DNA from: CAYLLT01 sp964384465
GTDB lineage: Bacteria; Planctomycetota; Phycisphaerae; UBA1845; PWPN01
NCBI GenBank assembly: GCA_964384465.1
Contig: CAYLLT010000004.1
Span: 43,876-107,875, forward strand
Direction: 5' to 3'
DNA: 64,000 nt
Shown: in pieces, positions 26,151 through 34,382 of the stretch
How the letters are laid out: the number at the start of each line of letters is the position of its first letter
Position numbering within the stretch: position 1 is the stretch's first letter
Program-made: the position numbers and the translations under genes
The notes under the pieces: model-generated
What the model saw: only the letters and a program-made list of their open reading frames with translations
The model's database searches: none
What the model was told of the DNA's origin: nothing

Positions 26151-27415
26151 GAGTGCTCTTCCTCGCGCCGCATCCGTTCTTTCAGGAGCGCGGAACGCCC
26201 ATCGCGGTGAATCTGCTGCTCGACGCGCTTTCCAGGATGGGTCACACCATCGACGTGGTCACCTACCACGAGGGCGTGGACGTTCGACACCGCGGGGTCA
26301 CCCTCCATCGGATCGCCCGCATGCCATTCGTCAACAGAATCCATCCGGGTTTTTCCTGGAAAAAAATGGTTTGCGATGCACTGATGCTTCCGGTGATCCT
26401 GCGCCTCGTCTGCACGCGAAAATACGATCTGGTCCATGCCGTCGAGGAGTCGGCGTTCATGGCGTGGCTGCTGAAGCTGCTGCTTCGCCTGCCCTACGTT
26501 TACGACATGGATTCCTCACTCGCCGAGCAGATGGTCGAAAAGAAGGCGTGGCTGGCTCCCGGCCTGCCCATCCTGCGCTGGTTCGAGAGCGCTGCCGTTC
26601 GCGGCGCTGCCGCGGTCGTACCGGTGTGCGACGCGCTGGCGGATACGGCCCGCCGTTACCGTCCTCGCAAACTCTTTGTGCTTCATGACGTGTCCCTGCT
26701 GAAAGCTGACCATCAAACCGGCGCCGTCGACCTGCGTCAGTCGCTCAACGTCACCGGCCCCATGCTCATGTACGTGGGGAATCTGGAGACCTACCAGGGC
26801 ATCGATCTGCTGCTGGACAGTTTTGCCGCGGCCCAAGTCCCGACCGCCGTCCTGGTGATCGTCGGCGGCGCCGCGGCGGACATCATCCGCTACGAGCAGC
26901 GCTGCCGCGATCTGCGTATTGCCGACAATGTCCGCTTCATCGGGCCCAGACCGATCAGCGATCTGGCCCACTTGCTGGCCGAGGCGGACATACTGACTTC
27001 GCCCCGCACGAAGGGCCGCAATACGCCAATGAAAATTTATTCCTACCTCGCGGCCGGCAAAGCGATCCTGGCCACCTCCATCTTGAGCCACACGCAGGTG
27101 CTGAATGACGAAGTGGCTCTGCTGGCACCGCCGGAGGTCGGGCCGTTCTCTCAAGCGATAGTAAGGTTGTGCGGGGACGATGCGCATCGCGAGCGGCTCG
27201 GTTCGGCCGCTCGCCGTCTGGCCGAACGGAAATACAGCCTGGAGGCATTTCGCGAAGGGGTCGGCCGCCTGTACCATTGGCTGGAGTCGTCTGTCCTGCG
27301 AACGAAACCGGAGATGCCGCATGAAAATCCTGGTGACCGGCGGAACGGGGTTTACGGGGAGTCATCTGACCCGTCGTCTGCTCGAGAGAGGCCATCAGGT
27401 TGTCGTACTGGATAA
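26147..27415 (+). CDS. Glycosyltransferase family 4
   Basis: The ATG at 26147 overlaps the preceding stop (ATGA), giving 422 residues starting MRVLFLAPHPFFQERGTPIA. The acceptor domain has RGTPIAVNLLLDAL and the C-terminal donor domain LMYVGNLETYQGIDLLL and the region FIGPRPISDLAHLLAEADILTSPRTKGRNTPMKIYSYLAAGKAI, with the K-I-Y-S motif of GT4 enzymes. The last 32 residues overlap the next gene by 95 bp and look unlike a GT tail, so the true functional end may be earlier. Confidence 0.88.
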   Translation: MRVLFLAPHPFFQERGTPIAVNLLLDALSRMGHTIDVVTYHEGVDVRHRGVTLHRIARMPFVNRIHPGFSWKKMVCDALMLPVILRLVCTRKYDLVHAVEESAFMAWLLKLLLRLPYVYDMDSSLAEQMVEKKAWLAPGLPILRWFESAAVRGAAAVVPVCDALADTARRYRPRKLFVLHDVSLLKADHQTGAVDLRQSLNVTGPMLMYVGNLETYQGIDLLLDSFAAAQVPTAVLVIVGGAAADIIRYEQRCRDLRIADNVRFIGPRPISDLAHLLAEADILTSPRTKGRNTPMKIYSYLAAGKAILATSILSHTQVLNDEVALLAPPEVGPFSQAIVRLCGDDAHRERLGSAARRLAERKYSLEAFREGVGRLYHWLESSVLRTKPEMPHENPGDRRNGVYGESSDPSSARERPSGCRTG

Positions 27416-28301
27416 CCAGCCGGGTCTCTTCGCCGACGAGCTCAGCCGCCTCGGCGCCGACATTCACATCGGCTCGGTCGCCGACCGCGACCTGGTGTTC
27501 AAGGTGACAGAAGGTTGCGAGGTCGTTCACCACCTGGCCTCTCTGTTCCGCAAGGTCAACCTGCCGCGGCAGCAGTACTGGGACGTGAACGTCGAGGGCA
27601 CCCGTCACGTCATGGATGCGGCCGTGCAACATGGCGTGCGCAAGGTGGTCAATTGCAGCACCTGCGGCGTGCACGGCAACGTGAAGCAGATGCCGGCGAC
27701 GGAGTCGGCGCCCATCGCGCCGGCGGATTTGTACCAGGCCACCAAGTACGAGGGTGAGGTGGTCGTCAATCGCTATATCGATAAGGTGAATGTGATCCAT
27801 ATCCGTCCGACGGCGATTTACGGGCCGGGCGACCCCGAACGATTCTTCATGCTGTTCAAGCGAGTCAACAAGGGCCGCTTCCTGATGTTCGGCGACGGCG
27901 AGGTGCACTACCACCCCGTTTACATCGACAACCTGGTGGACGCGTTCGAGTTGGCTGCGGAATCCGATCGCGGCAACGGCGAAGCGTACCTCATCGGCGA
28001 CGAGCACTACTGCACGCTCAACGAGCTGGTCACCGCGATCGGCAAGGCGTTGGGCGTGCCGGTGAAGGTTTCGCATCTGCCGTTCTGGCCGCTGTGGACG
28101 GCCGCGCTGATCTGCGAGATGGTCTACAAGCCGTTGCCGGCCGATCCGCCGCTCTTCCGCCGGCGCGTCGATTGGTTCAAGCAGAACCGCGCGTTCAGTG
28201 TCGAGAAGGCAAAACGCGAGCTAAATTATCGGCCGCGGGTTGGACTTCAGGAGGGGCTGGCCAAGACGGCCGAATGGTACCGGAGCAAGGGATACCTATA
28301 A
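27321..28301 (+). CDS. NAD-dependent epimerase/dehydratase (extended SDR)
   Basis: The 326 residues begin MKILVTGGTGFTGSHLTRRL with the GXXGXXG Rossmann motif, and the active site is YQATKYEGE (YXXXK). DNQPGLFADELSRLGADIHIGSVADRD matches sugar-nucleotide epimerases. The ATG lies 95 bp inside the end of the GT4 gene. Alignment of length and motifs to the 8981-9961 SDR is close, but they face different clusters. It probably supplies a modified nucleotide sugar for the cluster. Confidence 0.9.
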   Translation: MKILVTGGTGFTGSHLTRRLLERGHQVVVLDNQPGLFADELSRLGADIHIGSVADRDLVFKVTEGCEVVHHLASLFRKVNLPRQQYWDVNVEGTRHVMDAAVQHGVRKVVNCSTCGVHGNVKQMPATESAPIAPADLYQATKYEGEVVVNRYIDKVNVIHIRPTAIYGPGDPERFFMLFKRVNKGRFLMFGDGEVHYHPVYIDNLVDAFELAAESDRGNGEAYLIGDEHYCTLNELVTAIGKALGVPVKVSHLPFWPLWTAALICEMVYKPLPADPPLFRRRVDWFKQNRAFSVEKAKRELNYRPRVGLQEGLAKTAEWYRSKGYL

Positions 28302-28312
28302 GAATTGCGAAT

Positions 28313-28369
28313 TGCGGATTTCGGATTGAGCGGACAGGATCCCCTCTAATTCGGAATCCGAAATCCGCA
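28313..28369. repeat. Perfect 15-bp inverted repeat downstream of the epimerase gene
   Basis: Arms TGCGGATTTCGGATT (28313-28327) and its complement at 28355-28369 surround a 27-base spacer. The element sits in the 89-bp gap before the GlpD-like gene. A shorter relative (AATCCGCGATCCGAAATC) lies near 58722. It may be a transcript-stabilising stem or a repeat element; there is no T-run for a terminator. Confidence 0.7.
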
Positions 28370-28390
28370 GTTGGCAAGGAAGCAAAACGC

Positions 28391-29893
28391 ATGATTCGAC
28401 GCGATCCGGCCGCCGCGGTCCGCGAAACCCACGATCTGCTCATCATCGGCGGCGGGATCTACGGGGCGGCGCTCACGCTGGAGGCCGCGCGCCGGGGACT
28501 TCGGCCGGTGCTGGTCGAGCGCGACGATTTCGGCGGGGCCACCAGCCGCAACAGCCTGCGGATCGTTCACGGCGGCTTGCGCTACCTCCAGTCGCTGGAT
28601 TTTAACCGCTACTCGGAATCCGTGGCCGAACGGCGATGGTTCCTCCGCCATTTTCCCGATCTGGTGAAGCCGCTGGCCTGCCTGATGCCGCTGTACGGGC
28701 GGGGTCTGCGGCGCCGCTCGATCTTTCGCATCGCGCTGGCGATGAATGATTGGCTGTCTCGACGCCGCAATGAGGGTGTCTGTCCCGGTTGCCGCCTGCC
28801 GCCCAGCCGCGTGTTGACTGCGGCGGAAACGACCGAATGGTTCCCATTGGTTACCAGTAGTGGTCTAAAAGGCGCCGCCCTGTGGCACGATGCGGTCATG
28901 ACCTCTTCCGAGCGCCTGCTGATCGAGATTCTGCATTGGGCCTGCGCGGCCGGAGCGATCTGCCTCAACTATGTCGAGGCTGAAGAGCCGTTGACCACCT
29001 CCGTCCGCATCGCAGGAGTGCGCTGCCGCGACGGCATCTCCGGCGAGACGTTTGATCTGCACGCGCCGACGGTCGTCAACTGTGCAGGACCGTGGTCGCG
29101 GCAGGTGGCGACGCGGCTGGATCGCGATATACCGCAACTGTTCCGGCCATCGCTCGCGTTCAACCTGTTTCTGGACAGACCAGCTTTGTCGCGCGCCGCC
29201 GTAGCGGTCGAGCCGCCGAAGTCCTGCGCTCGCACATACTTCCTGCTGCCGTGGCATGGACGCGTGCTGGCCGGTACGTACCATGCCGTCTGGACAACCG
29301 ATCAGAATGATCCGCAATCAGCACTCAGCAAGCTCGTGCCGCGCTTCCTCGATGACCTCAACGCCGGAATCCCCGAATGGAAGTTAACGCCCGCGGACGT
29401 GCTGGCGGCCCACGCCGGCCTGCTGCCGGCTCAAGCGGCCGATTCAGCTCACCAGGCCGATCGCGAAGTGTTGCACGATCATGGCCGCAGCGGCGGGCCG
29501 CGCGGCCTGTACAGCGTTTCAGGGGTCAAGTACACCACGGCGCGTCACGTCGCGGAAAAGACGTTGCGGATGATTGCGCAGTGTGATGAGCGCAGTCTGC
29601 CTGAAGCTCGGGACGCCGTTCGGCCCGGTCCGATGATCGTGTGGCCGCGCGAAGAGCTGGAGCGACAACTCAGCAGCGACGCTCAGGCCGTCCGCGCCCA
29701 CGTCCGGCAACTGATCGAACAAGAGGCCGTCCTGCACCTGGATGATCTTTTCCTGAGACGGACCGACTGGGCAATGGACCCGACGAAGGCCGTGTGCCTG
29801 GGCGAGAAAATCTGCAAGGTTCTGAAATGGCCGCTTCGGCGGAGGAAAGAAGAGCTGGAGCGGCTCCAGCGCGGGCTACAGCCGGTTTTCTAA
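28391..29893 (+). CDS. FAD-dependent glycerol-3-phosphate dehydrogenase-like oxidoreductase
   Basis: Start ATG 28391 gives 500 residues. The N-terminus has LLIIGGGIYGAALTLEAARRG, the FAD-binding GXGXXG motif, then DDFGGATSRNSLRIVHGGLRYLQ, a signature of the GlpD/DAO superfamily, and CAGPWS. The body ends GVKYTTARHVAEKTL, also typical. GlpD oxidises glycerol-3-phosphate to DHAP at the membrane. No glp genes are adjacent and the gene ends a glycan cluster, so a different polyol-phosphate substrate is possible. It converges on a GT2 gene with a 4-bp overlap of the two stops. Confidence 0.85.
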   Translation: MIRRDPAAAVRETHDLLIIGGGIYGAALTLEAARRGLRPVLVERDDFGGATSRNSLRIVHGGLRYLQSLDFNRYSESVAERRWFLRHFPDLVKPLACLMPLYGRGLRRRSIFRIALAMNDWLSRRRNEGVCPGCRLPPSRVLTAAETTEWFPLVTSSGLKGAALWHDAVMTSSERLLIEILHWACAAGAICLNYVEAEEPLTTSVRIAGVRCRDGISGETFDLHAPTVVNCAGPWSRQVATRLDRDIPQLFRPSLAFNLFLDRPALSRAAVAVEPPKSCARTYFLLPWHGRVLAGTYHAVWTTDQNDPQSALSKLVPRFLDDLNAGIPEWKLTPADVLAAHAGLLPAQAADSAHQADREVLHDHGRSGGPRGLYSVSGVKYTTARHVAEKTLRMIAQCDERSLPEARDAVRPGPMIVWPREELERQLSSDAQAVRAHVRQLIEQEAVLHLDDLFLRRTDWAMDPTKAVCLGEKICKVLKWPLRRRKEELERLQRGLQPVF

Positions 29894-30984
29894 TCTCTTG
29901 TTCCTGCCTGCTCGTTGTCGCCGGCGCGATAAGTATTGCGGATGCGATACGTCGGTATCCGCCGGGTCTCGTGATAGATCCGCACCAGGAGCTCCGCCAC
30001 CACGCCGAACAGAACGCATTGAACGGAGAAGAAGCACAGCAGCGCGGCCAGCGTCACCAGGATGTTGTTGTTGAAATGCAAGCCTCCGGGCTGTCCGAAA
30101 TACCCGAACTTCTGGCCGACCGAGATGACCCCGACGAGGAACGAGAGCAGCAGGGTCACCATTCCCAGCTTGCCGAAGAAATAAAGCGGCTTGTTCATGT
30201 AGGTGCCCAGGAACTTCACCGTCACCAGATCCAGAAGCACCTTGATCGTCCGCTTGAGCCCGTACTTGGTGGTGCCGTGAATCCGCGGCCGATGGTTCAC
30301 CTCCAGCTCGGTGATTTTGGCGCCGTGCCAGACGGCCAGCGCGGGCAGGAATCGATGCAGCTCGCTGGACAGGCTCAAACTCTCGATCACCTCGCGGCGA
30401 TAGGCTTTCAACGTGCAGCCGAAGTCATGCAGATTGACGCCGGTCACTTTTCGAATCATCCAGTTCGCCGCTTGCGAAGGGATTCGCCGCGTCAGCCATT
30501 TGTCGTGACGGTTCCTTCGCCAGCCGCTGACGATGTCGTAGCCGGGCGGTTCATCGAGCTTGGCCAGCATGGCCTGAATGTCGTGGGGATCGTTCTGGAG
30601 ATCGGCGTCCATGGGTACGATCACGCGCCCGCTGCTGTGGGCGATGCCGGCCGCCATCGCCGGCGTCTGGCCGAAGTTGCGTCGCAGTTCCAGAATCGTC
30701 ACCCGCGGATCAGCCGCCGTCGCCCGCCGCAGACGCTCCAGGCTGCTGTCCTTGCTCCCGTCATCGATGAAGATCAGCTCGTAGTCCAGTTCCGTTGCGT
30801 CCAGGACCTCGCACAGTTCCGAGTAGAGAGGCCCCACGTTATCCTCTTCATCCTTGAGCGGGATGATCACCGACAGATCACAGGTCGATCCGCGGCGGGA
30901 GGTTCGGTGTGCCTGCTCGACCACCGGGCCCAGAAGGCCGGTCATCTCAGGGCGCGTGTGCATTTCCGATTTCACCCTATCCAC
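29890..30984 (-). CDS. GT2 glycosyltransferase with C-terminal membrane helices (polyprenyl-phosphate type)
   Basis: Residues 35-260 form a GT2 domain: LSVIIPLKDEEDNVGPLYSEL, the FIDDGSKDSS donor-binding motif, VIVPMDADLQNDP and the WRRNRHDKW segment typical of GtrB/ArnC/DPM1-type enzymes, which load a sugar on undecaprenyl phosphate. Two membrane helices follow (about 265-315). The length of 364 suits the DPMS family. The start is GTG 30984 with GAGGG upstream; ATG 30963 is also possible. It probably makes the lipid-linked donor for the GT39-like transferase at 12698. Confidence 0.9.
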   Translation of the reverse strand: MDRVKSEMHTRPEMTGLLGPVVEQAHRTSRRGSTCDLSVIIPLKDEEDNVGPLYSELCEVLDATELDYELIFIDDGSKDSSLERLRRATAADPRVTILELRRNFGQTPAMAAGIAHSSGRVIVPMDADLQNDPHDIQAMLAKLDEPPGYDIVSGWRRNRHDKWLTRRIPSQAANWMIRKVTGVNLHDFGCTLKAYRREVIESLSLSSELHRFLPALAVWHGAKITELEVNHRPRIHGTTKYGLKRTIKVLLDLVTVKFLGTYMNKPLYFFGKLGMVTLLLSFLVGVISVGQKFGYFGQPGGLHFNNNILVTLAALLCFFSVQCVLFGVVAELLVRIYHETRRIPTYRIRNTYRAGDNEQAGTRD

Positions 30985-31021
30985 TGGGGTACGCCCTCGA
31001 CCGCCGTTTCAGAAATGAAGC

Positions 31022-31339
31022 TGAGATAAGGTATAACTCGTCAGCTATTCAGGCTTGATTCACCTTACAGATTGGCCGAGAGGGATTCAAGCGAAAAACT
31101 CTTGAAACATTGATCTGATTGGACAACCACCACTTTACTGGACCAGACGCGCAGTACACGCGGGGTTCCGCCACCATCGAAGCCCGCCGTTTTTCTTCGA
31201 TCGACTCGGACGTGCTGTTGCTGTTTATGGGGCCTGATGTTCTCCTGTTTCGGCTTCCGGGCCATAACCGAGTGATCGAACTTTTCGGCCAAAAATATGA
31301 TGACGATATCGTGGAAACGAAAAAAGGTGTCAGGATAAA
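31022..31339. other. Non-coding stretch between GT2 and DUF2442 genes
   Basis: About 318 bases with no ORF I can support. Short open frames exist on both strands (plus 31119-31343, minus 31065-31487), but neither shows a family pattern and they overlap each other. The region is less GC-rich than the rest. The minus frame has a weak likeness to DUF4160 (FFRFHDIVIIF and HVRVDRRKTAGF), a common DUF2442 partner, so it may be a decayed gene. Confidence 0.5.
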
Positions 31340-31588
31340 TTAATCGCCTACTTCCGCGCCCGTTCGCGCCAACCCCCCGACGGACAGGTCTTCGTCGATC
31401 AACGGCCAATGAACGCCATAACCTCCGGGTGACAATTCCGCACATCGGCGCTGCTCGTCCGTGGCCGCAGCCAGGGCGGGAGAACATCTGTCCCAGGGAA
31501 TCGAGATCCGCTTGTCGGCCAGCACGATGATCAGAGCATCCGGCGTCGTATCAATGCCGGTGGCCAGAACAGGTTCAGTGATTTGCAT
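31340..31588 (-). CDS. DUF2442 family small protein
   Basis: The ATG at 31588 follows GGGAGG by about 8 bases and gives 82 residues. The sequence DALIIVLADKRISIPWDRCSPALAAAT and the ending GGYGVHWPLIDEDLSVGGL are the DUF2442 hallmark. DUF2442 proteins often sit beside DUF4160 proteins in a toxin-antitoxin-like pair; no intact partner is found here, and the decayed frame downstream is only suggestive. An upstream in-frame ATG at 31621 lacks the ribosome site. Confidence 0.85.
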   Translation of the reverse strand: MQITEPVLATGIDTTPDALIIVLADKRISIPWDRCSPALAAATDEQRRCAELSPGGYGVHWPLIDEDLSVGGLARTGAEVGD

Positions 31589-31696
31589 CGCGGCGACCTC
31601 CCAAGTGTTGGCGGGTGGCACCGAAAATTTGTTTTGTCGGTGCCGGGGCTAACCAAGAGGACACAGCTCGTTCCGGGAATGCAGGAGTCGTACAAC

Positions 31697-32071
31697 CTAT
31701 CCGCCGAGCGACCGGATCTCCACCCGTCCGCCATCGATCGCATCGATGCTCAAGTGATAACCTTGTATGAGCGCCATGCCGACAAGGGCGCCGCCCTCAG
31801 CGAGGGAAACGATCACCTCTCGCCAGTGGCCGTCCCAGAGAACCCGACCCTCATAAAGATCGAACATGTCCAACTCGCCGTTGGCGAGTTCGTAGGCCAT
31901 GCTCTCACGGTAGCGCAGCCCCAACTCTCGGACGACATCACGCGGAACCGTGAGATAGTCCGTGAAACCGGTATCAACGATGGCGTCGAGTTCAACCGTT
32001 CGTTCAGCAGGATCCGCGAGGACCAGGCGGATCAACGCCTCGCGGCTCGGCTTGACCTCGCCGACAATCAC
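31697..32071 (-). CDS. Clan AA retropepsin-like aspartic protease
   Basis: A 124-residue single-domain protein with VELDAIVDTGFTDYLTVPRDVV: the D-T-G active triad (D33 region) of retropepsin-like aspartyl proteases, needing dimerisation to form a site. The C-terminus GGALVGMALIQGYHLSIDAIDGG holds the hydrophobic-hydrophobic-Gly flap/second-turn motif. Its start overlaps the stop of the upstream 104-aa-frame partner by 4 bp. A near-identical C-terminal fragment lies at 63628-63753 on the plus strand. Function unknown; two-gene toxin-antitoxin-like behaviour is inference. Confidence 0.8.
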   Translation of the reverse strand: MIVGEVKPSREALIRLVLADPAERTVELDAIVDTGFTDYLTVPRDVVRELGLRYRESMAYELANGELDMFDLYEGRVLWDGHWREVIVSLAEGGALVGMALIQGYHLSIDAIDGGRVEIRSLGG

Positions 32072-32337
32072 GCCCGCACCGCCCGCGGCCGGGCACCGAT
32101 CCTTCCGCCGGCACGATACCCGATCCGCATGGCGAAAAGCAGGGGATTGGCACGCTTGGCCGCGGCGCGATTCGACGCGGCGAGATGGTCCGCGTCGATT
32201 TCGTACTCACCGGTCTCAATGTCGATGACCAGATACTGTCCGAAATGCTCGCGCTCGACCAGCGGGCGGATGCGCGACTCATATATCGCGTAGCCGCGCT
32301 CGACGATCTCCCGTGCCGTCGGCCTGAGAGTGCTCAT
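32068..32337 (-). CDS. Small partner protein of the retropepsin-like protease
   Basis: Start ATG 32337 gives 89 residues (ATG 32355 and 32382 are alternatives with weaker context). The sequence TAREIVERGYAIYESRIRPL, QYLVIDIETGEYEIDADHLAAS and ANPLLFAMRIGYRAGGRIG is a recognisable conserved hypothetical found next to clan AA proteases. It has no known function. The stop overlaps the protease start (ATGA), so the two are co-translated. An antitoxin- or adaptor-like role is inference only. Confidence 0.7.
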   Translation of the reverse strand: MSTLRPTAREIVERGYAIYESRIRPLVEREHFGQYLVIDIETGEYEIDADHLAASNRAAAKRANPLLFAMRIGYRAGGRIGARPRAVRA

Positions 32338-32502
32338 ACCATTATTATCGTCCATCGAACGCCGGCAGACAACCGAGGCCACACGACAGCAGTCCGTTAG
32401 ACTTTACTTTTTTGCTTGTAATGCCGCTGGTCGGATGGTATCATAAAATCTGAGTCACTTCCCCTTGCGGCGTTGAAACAATTCTTCGGAGGATATAGAA
32501 AG

Positions 32503-34137
32503 ATGCGCACCCGTCTGCCAAAATTCGCGGGTTCGGTTCTGATCGCGGCGGCCATCGGTTCGATTCTCTGGGTCAACGCCGGCAGCCTGACGCCGCCGGG
32601 CGGGCCGGTCGCGCCGACGATGAAAACGCTCACTGAGGTTGAGCCGCGGATCGCCATCAACGCGACCAACACGCCCGGCGATGCCGACTCGATCTTCAAG
32701 ATCACCCTGCCCGGCTCGTACTACCTCACCGGCAACATCACCGGCGTCGCCGGCAAGCACGGCATCGAGATCGCCGCAGGCGGCCTCGAGTTCGCCGCCG
32801 GAGGCGTCACGCTCGATCTCAACGGCTTCGACCTGCTGGGCTTCGTCGGCGGCACGCTGGACGGGGTGAGCGCCACCCTGGCCCTCCAGTCGAACATCGC
32901 GGTGGTCAACGGCTCGGTCCGCGGCTGGGGCGACGAGGGCGTGGACCTGGGCACTCTTGGCGCGACCAACAGCCGCGTGGAGGGCGTGCTCGCCAGCGGC
33001 AACGCCGGCAACGGCATCACCGTCGGCGTCGGCTGCGCGGTCTCGAACTGCTCGGCGTTCTCGAACAGCATCACCGGCATCAGCGTCAGCACCGGCAGCA
33101 CGGTCACGAACTGCTCGGCGTACCTGAACACCGGGCACGGCATCGCCACCGGCCAGGGCAGCACCGTCACCAACTGCTCGGCGTACCAAAACACCATCAA
33201 CGGCATCTTCGCCACCTCCGGCAGCACGGTCACGAGCTGCTCGGCATTCCAAAACATCAGCAGCGGCTTCAGCGCCGACAGCGGCAGCACGGTCACGAAC
33301 TGCTCGGCGTTCGACAACAACGCCAACGGAATCACCGTCGGCACCGGAGTCACGGTCGCCGACTGCACCGCCCGAACCAACACCCTCGACGGCATCGCGT
33401 GCTCCGACGCCGGCGTGATCCGCGGCAACACCTGCTCGTTCAACGTCAACGGCATCTACGTCGGCGTCGGCTGCGCGGTCTCGAACTGCTCGGCGTTCTC
33501 GAACAGCATCACCGGCATCAGCGTCAGCACCGGCAGCACGGTCACGAACTGCTCGGCGTACCTGAACACCGGGCACGGCATCGCCACCGGCCAGGGCAGC
33601 ACCGTCACCAACTGCTCGGCGTACCAAAACACCATCAACGGCATCTTCGCCACCTCCGGCAGCACGGTCACGAGCTGCTCGGCATTCCAAAACATCAGCA
33701 GCGGCTTCAGCGCCGACAGCGGCAGCACGGTCACGAACTGCTCGGCGTTCGACAACAACGCCAACGGAATCACCGTCGGCACCGGAGTCACGGTCGCCGA
33801 CTGCACCGCCCGAACCAACACCCTCGACGGCATCGCGTGCTCCGACGCCGGCGTGATCCGCGGCAACACCTGCTCGACCAACGGCAACGGCGGCAACGGC
33901 GCGGGCATCCACGCCACCGGCAACGACAACCGCATCGAGGGCAACACCGTCATCCAAACCGACTTCGGCATCCTCCTGAACGCGTCCGTCAACGGAAACC
34001 TCGTCATCGGCAACCACGCCAGCGGCAACACGACCAACTACAGCAATCCCGCGAGCGGCAACTTCATCGGCACGCTGATCAGCACCTCGGCCACCATGAA
34101 CGCGGCCACGAACTCGCTCGTGAACATCTCGTTTTAG
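32503..34137 (+). CDS. Exported right-handed beta-helix (NosD/pectate-lyase-like) repeat protein
   Basis: The ATG at 32503 follows GGAGG and gives 544 residues with an N-terminal hydrophobic signal. Residues from 165 on are runs of about 22 residues with the pattern V-x-N-C-S-A-x(3)-N-x(3)-G-I, one coil of a beta-helix each, with cysteine and asparagine ladders. The first set of six coils is repeated exactly (DNA 33022-33438 and 33460-33876). The signal and the TPPGGPVAPTMKTLTEVEPRI segment recur in a truncated form at 34203. Beta-helix proteins of this type bind or cut polysaccharides. Reading past the stop, 16 further in-frame codons precede a TGA at 34186-34188. Confidence 0.82.
   Translation: MRTRLPKFAGSVLIAAAIGSILWVNAGSLTPPGGPVAPTMKTLTEVEPRIAINATNTPGDADSIFKITLPGSYYLTGNITGVAGKHGIEIAAGGLEFAAGGVTLDLNGFDLLGFVGGTLDGVSATLALQSNIAVVNGSVRGWGDEGVDLGTLGATNSRVEGVLASGNAGNGITVGVGCAVSNCSAFSNSITGISVSTGSTVTNCSAYLNTGHGIATGQGSTVTNCSAYQNTINGIFATSGSTVTSCSAFQNISSGFSADSGSTVTNCSAFDNNANGITVGTGVTVADCTARTNTLDGIACSDAGVIRGNTCSFNVNGIYVGVGCAVSNCSAFSNSITGISVSTGSTVTNCSAYLNTGHGIATGQGSTVTNCSAYQNTINGIFATSGSTVTSCSAFQNISSGFSADSGSTVTNCSAFDNNANGITVGTGVTVADCTARTNTLDGIACSDAGVIRGNTCSTNGNGGNGAGIHATGNDNRIEGNTVIQTDFGILLNASVNGNLVIGNHASGNTTNYSNPASGNFIGTLISTSATMNAATNSLVNISF
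33022..33876 (+). repeat. Exact tandem duplication in the beta-helix gene
   Basis: The segment 33022-33438 (417 bp) is identical, base for base by my reading, to 33460-33876, with a period of 438 bp (146 codons, so in frame). The next bases differ (TTCAAC against ACCAAC). No synonymous difference is visible, so the duplication is recent or is kept uniform by conversion. Confidence 0.93.
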
Positions 34138-34202
34138 GTCGCCATCAGCCTGGGCTCGACGGATCCCAACGCCAACTTCACGTATTGAGAAGGAGCAGAA
34201 AG

Positions 34203-34382
34203 ATGCGTTCACATTTCCCGAAATTCGCGGGATCGGTCCTGATCGCGGCGGCGATCGGTTCGATTCTCTGGGTCAACGCGGGCAGCCTGACACCGTCCGG
34301 CGGGCCGGTCACGCCGACGATGAAGACGCGCACCGAAATCGAGCCGCGCATCATCGTCAACAATGCGGGAGATCGTTCATGA
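34203..34382 (+). pseudogene. Truncated paralogue of the beta-helix protein (N-terminus only)
   Basis: The 59 codons from ATG 34203 (GAAGGAG upstream) copy the first 60 residues of the gene at 32503, with FAGSVLIAAAIGSILWVNAG identical and TPSGGPVTPTMKTRTEIEPRI nearly so. All beta-helix coils are missing. The stop overlaps the start of the next gene (ATGA 34379-34382). It is either a decaying duplicate or a small exported protein still coupled to its neighbour. Confidence 0.7.

Noticed and set aside
31065..31487. Minus-strand frame with weak DUF4160 likeness (possible DUF2442 partner)
   Set aside because: Similarity is limited to a few residues and it overlaps the DUF2442 gene, so it is at most a decayed remnant; a DUF4160 profile search would decide.
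32455..34212. 585-codon minus-strand open frame opposite the beta-helix gene
   Set aside because: It is an exact shadow of repetitive GC-rich coding DNA (repeats of AGVAADHAGVGARD), with no family resemblance, and the plus strand has signal, ribosome site and clear coils.
33399..34382. 327-codon plus-strand frame spanning the duplication and the truncated paralogue
   Set aside because: Its first 260 codons are an alternate frame (Arg/His-rich); only the last 60 codons from ATG 34203 make sense.
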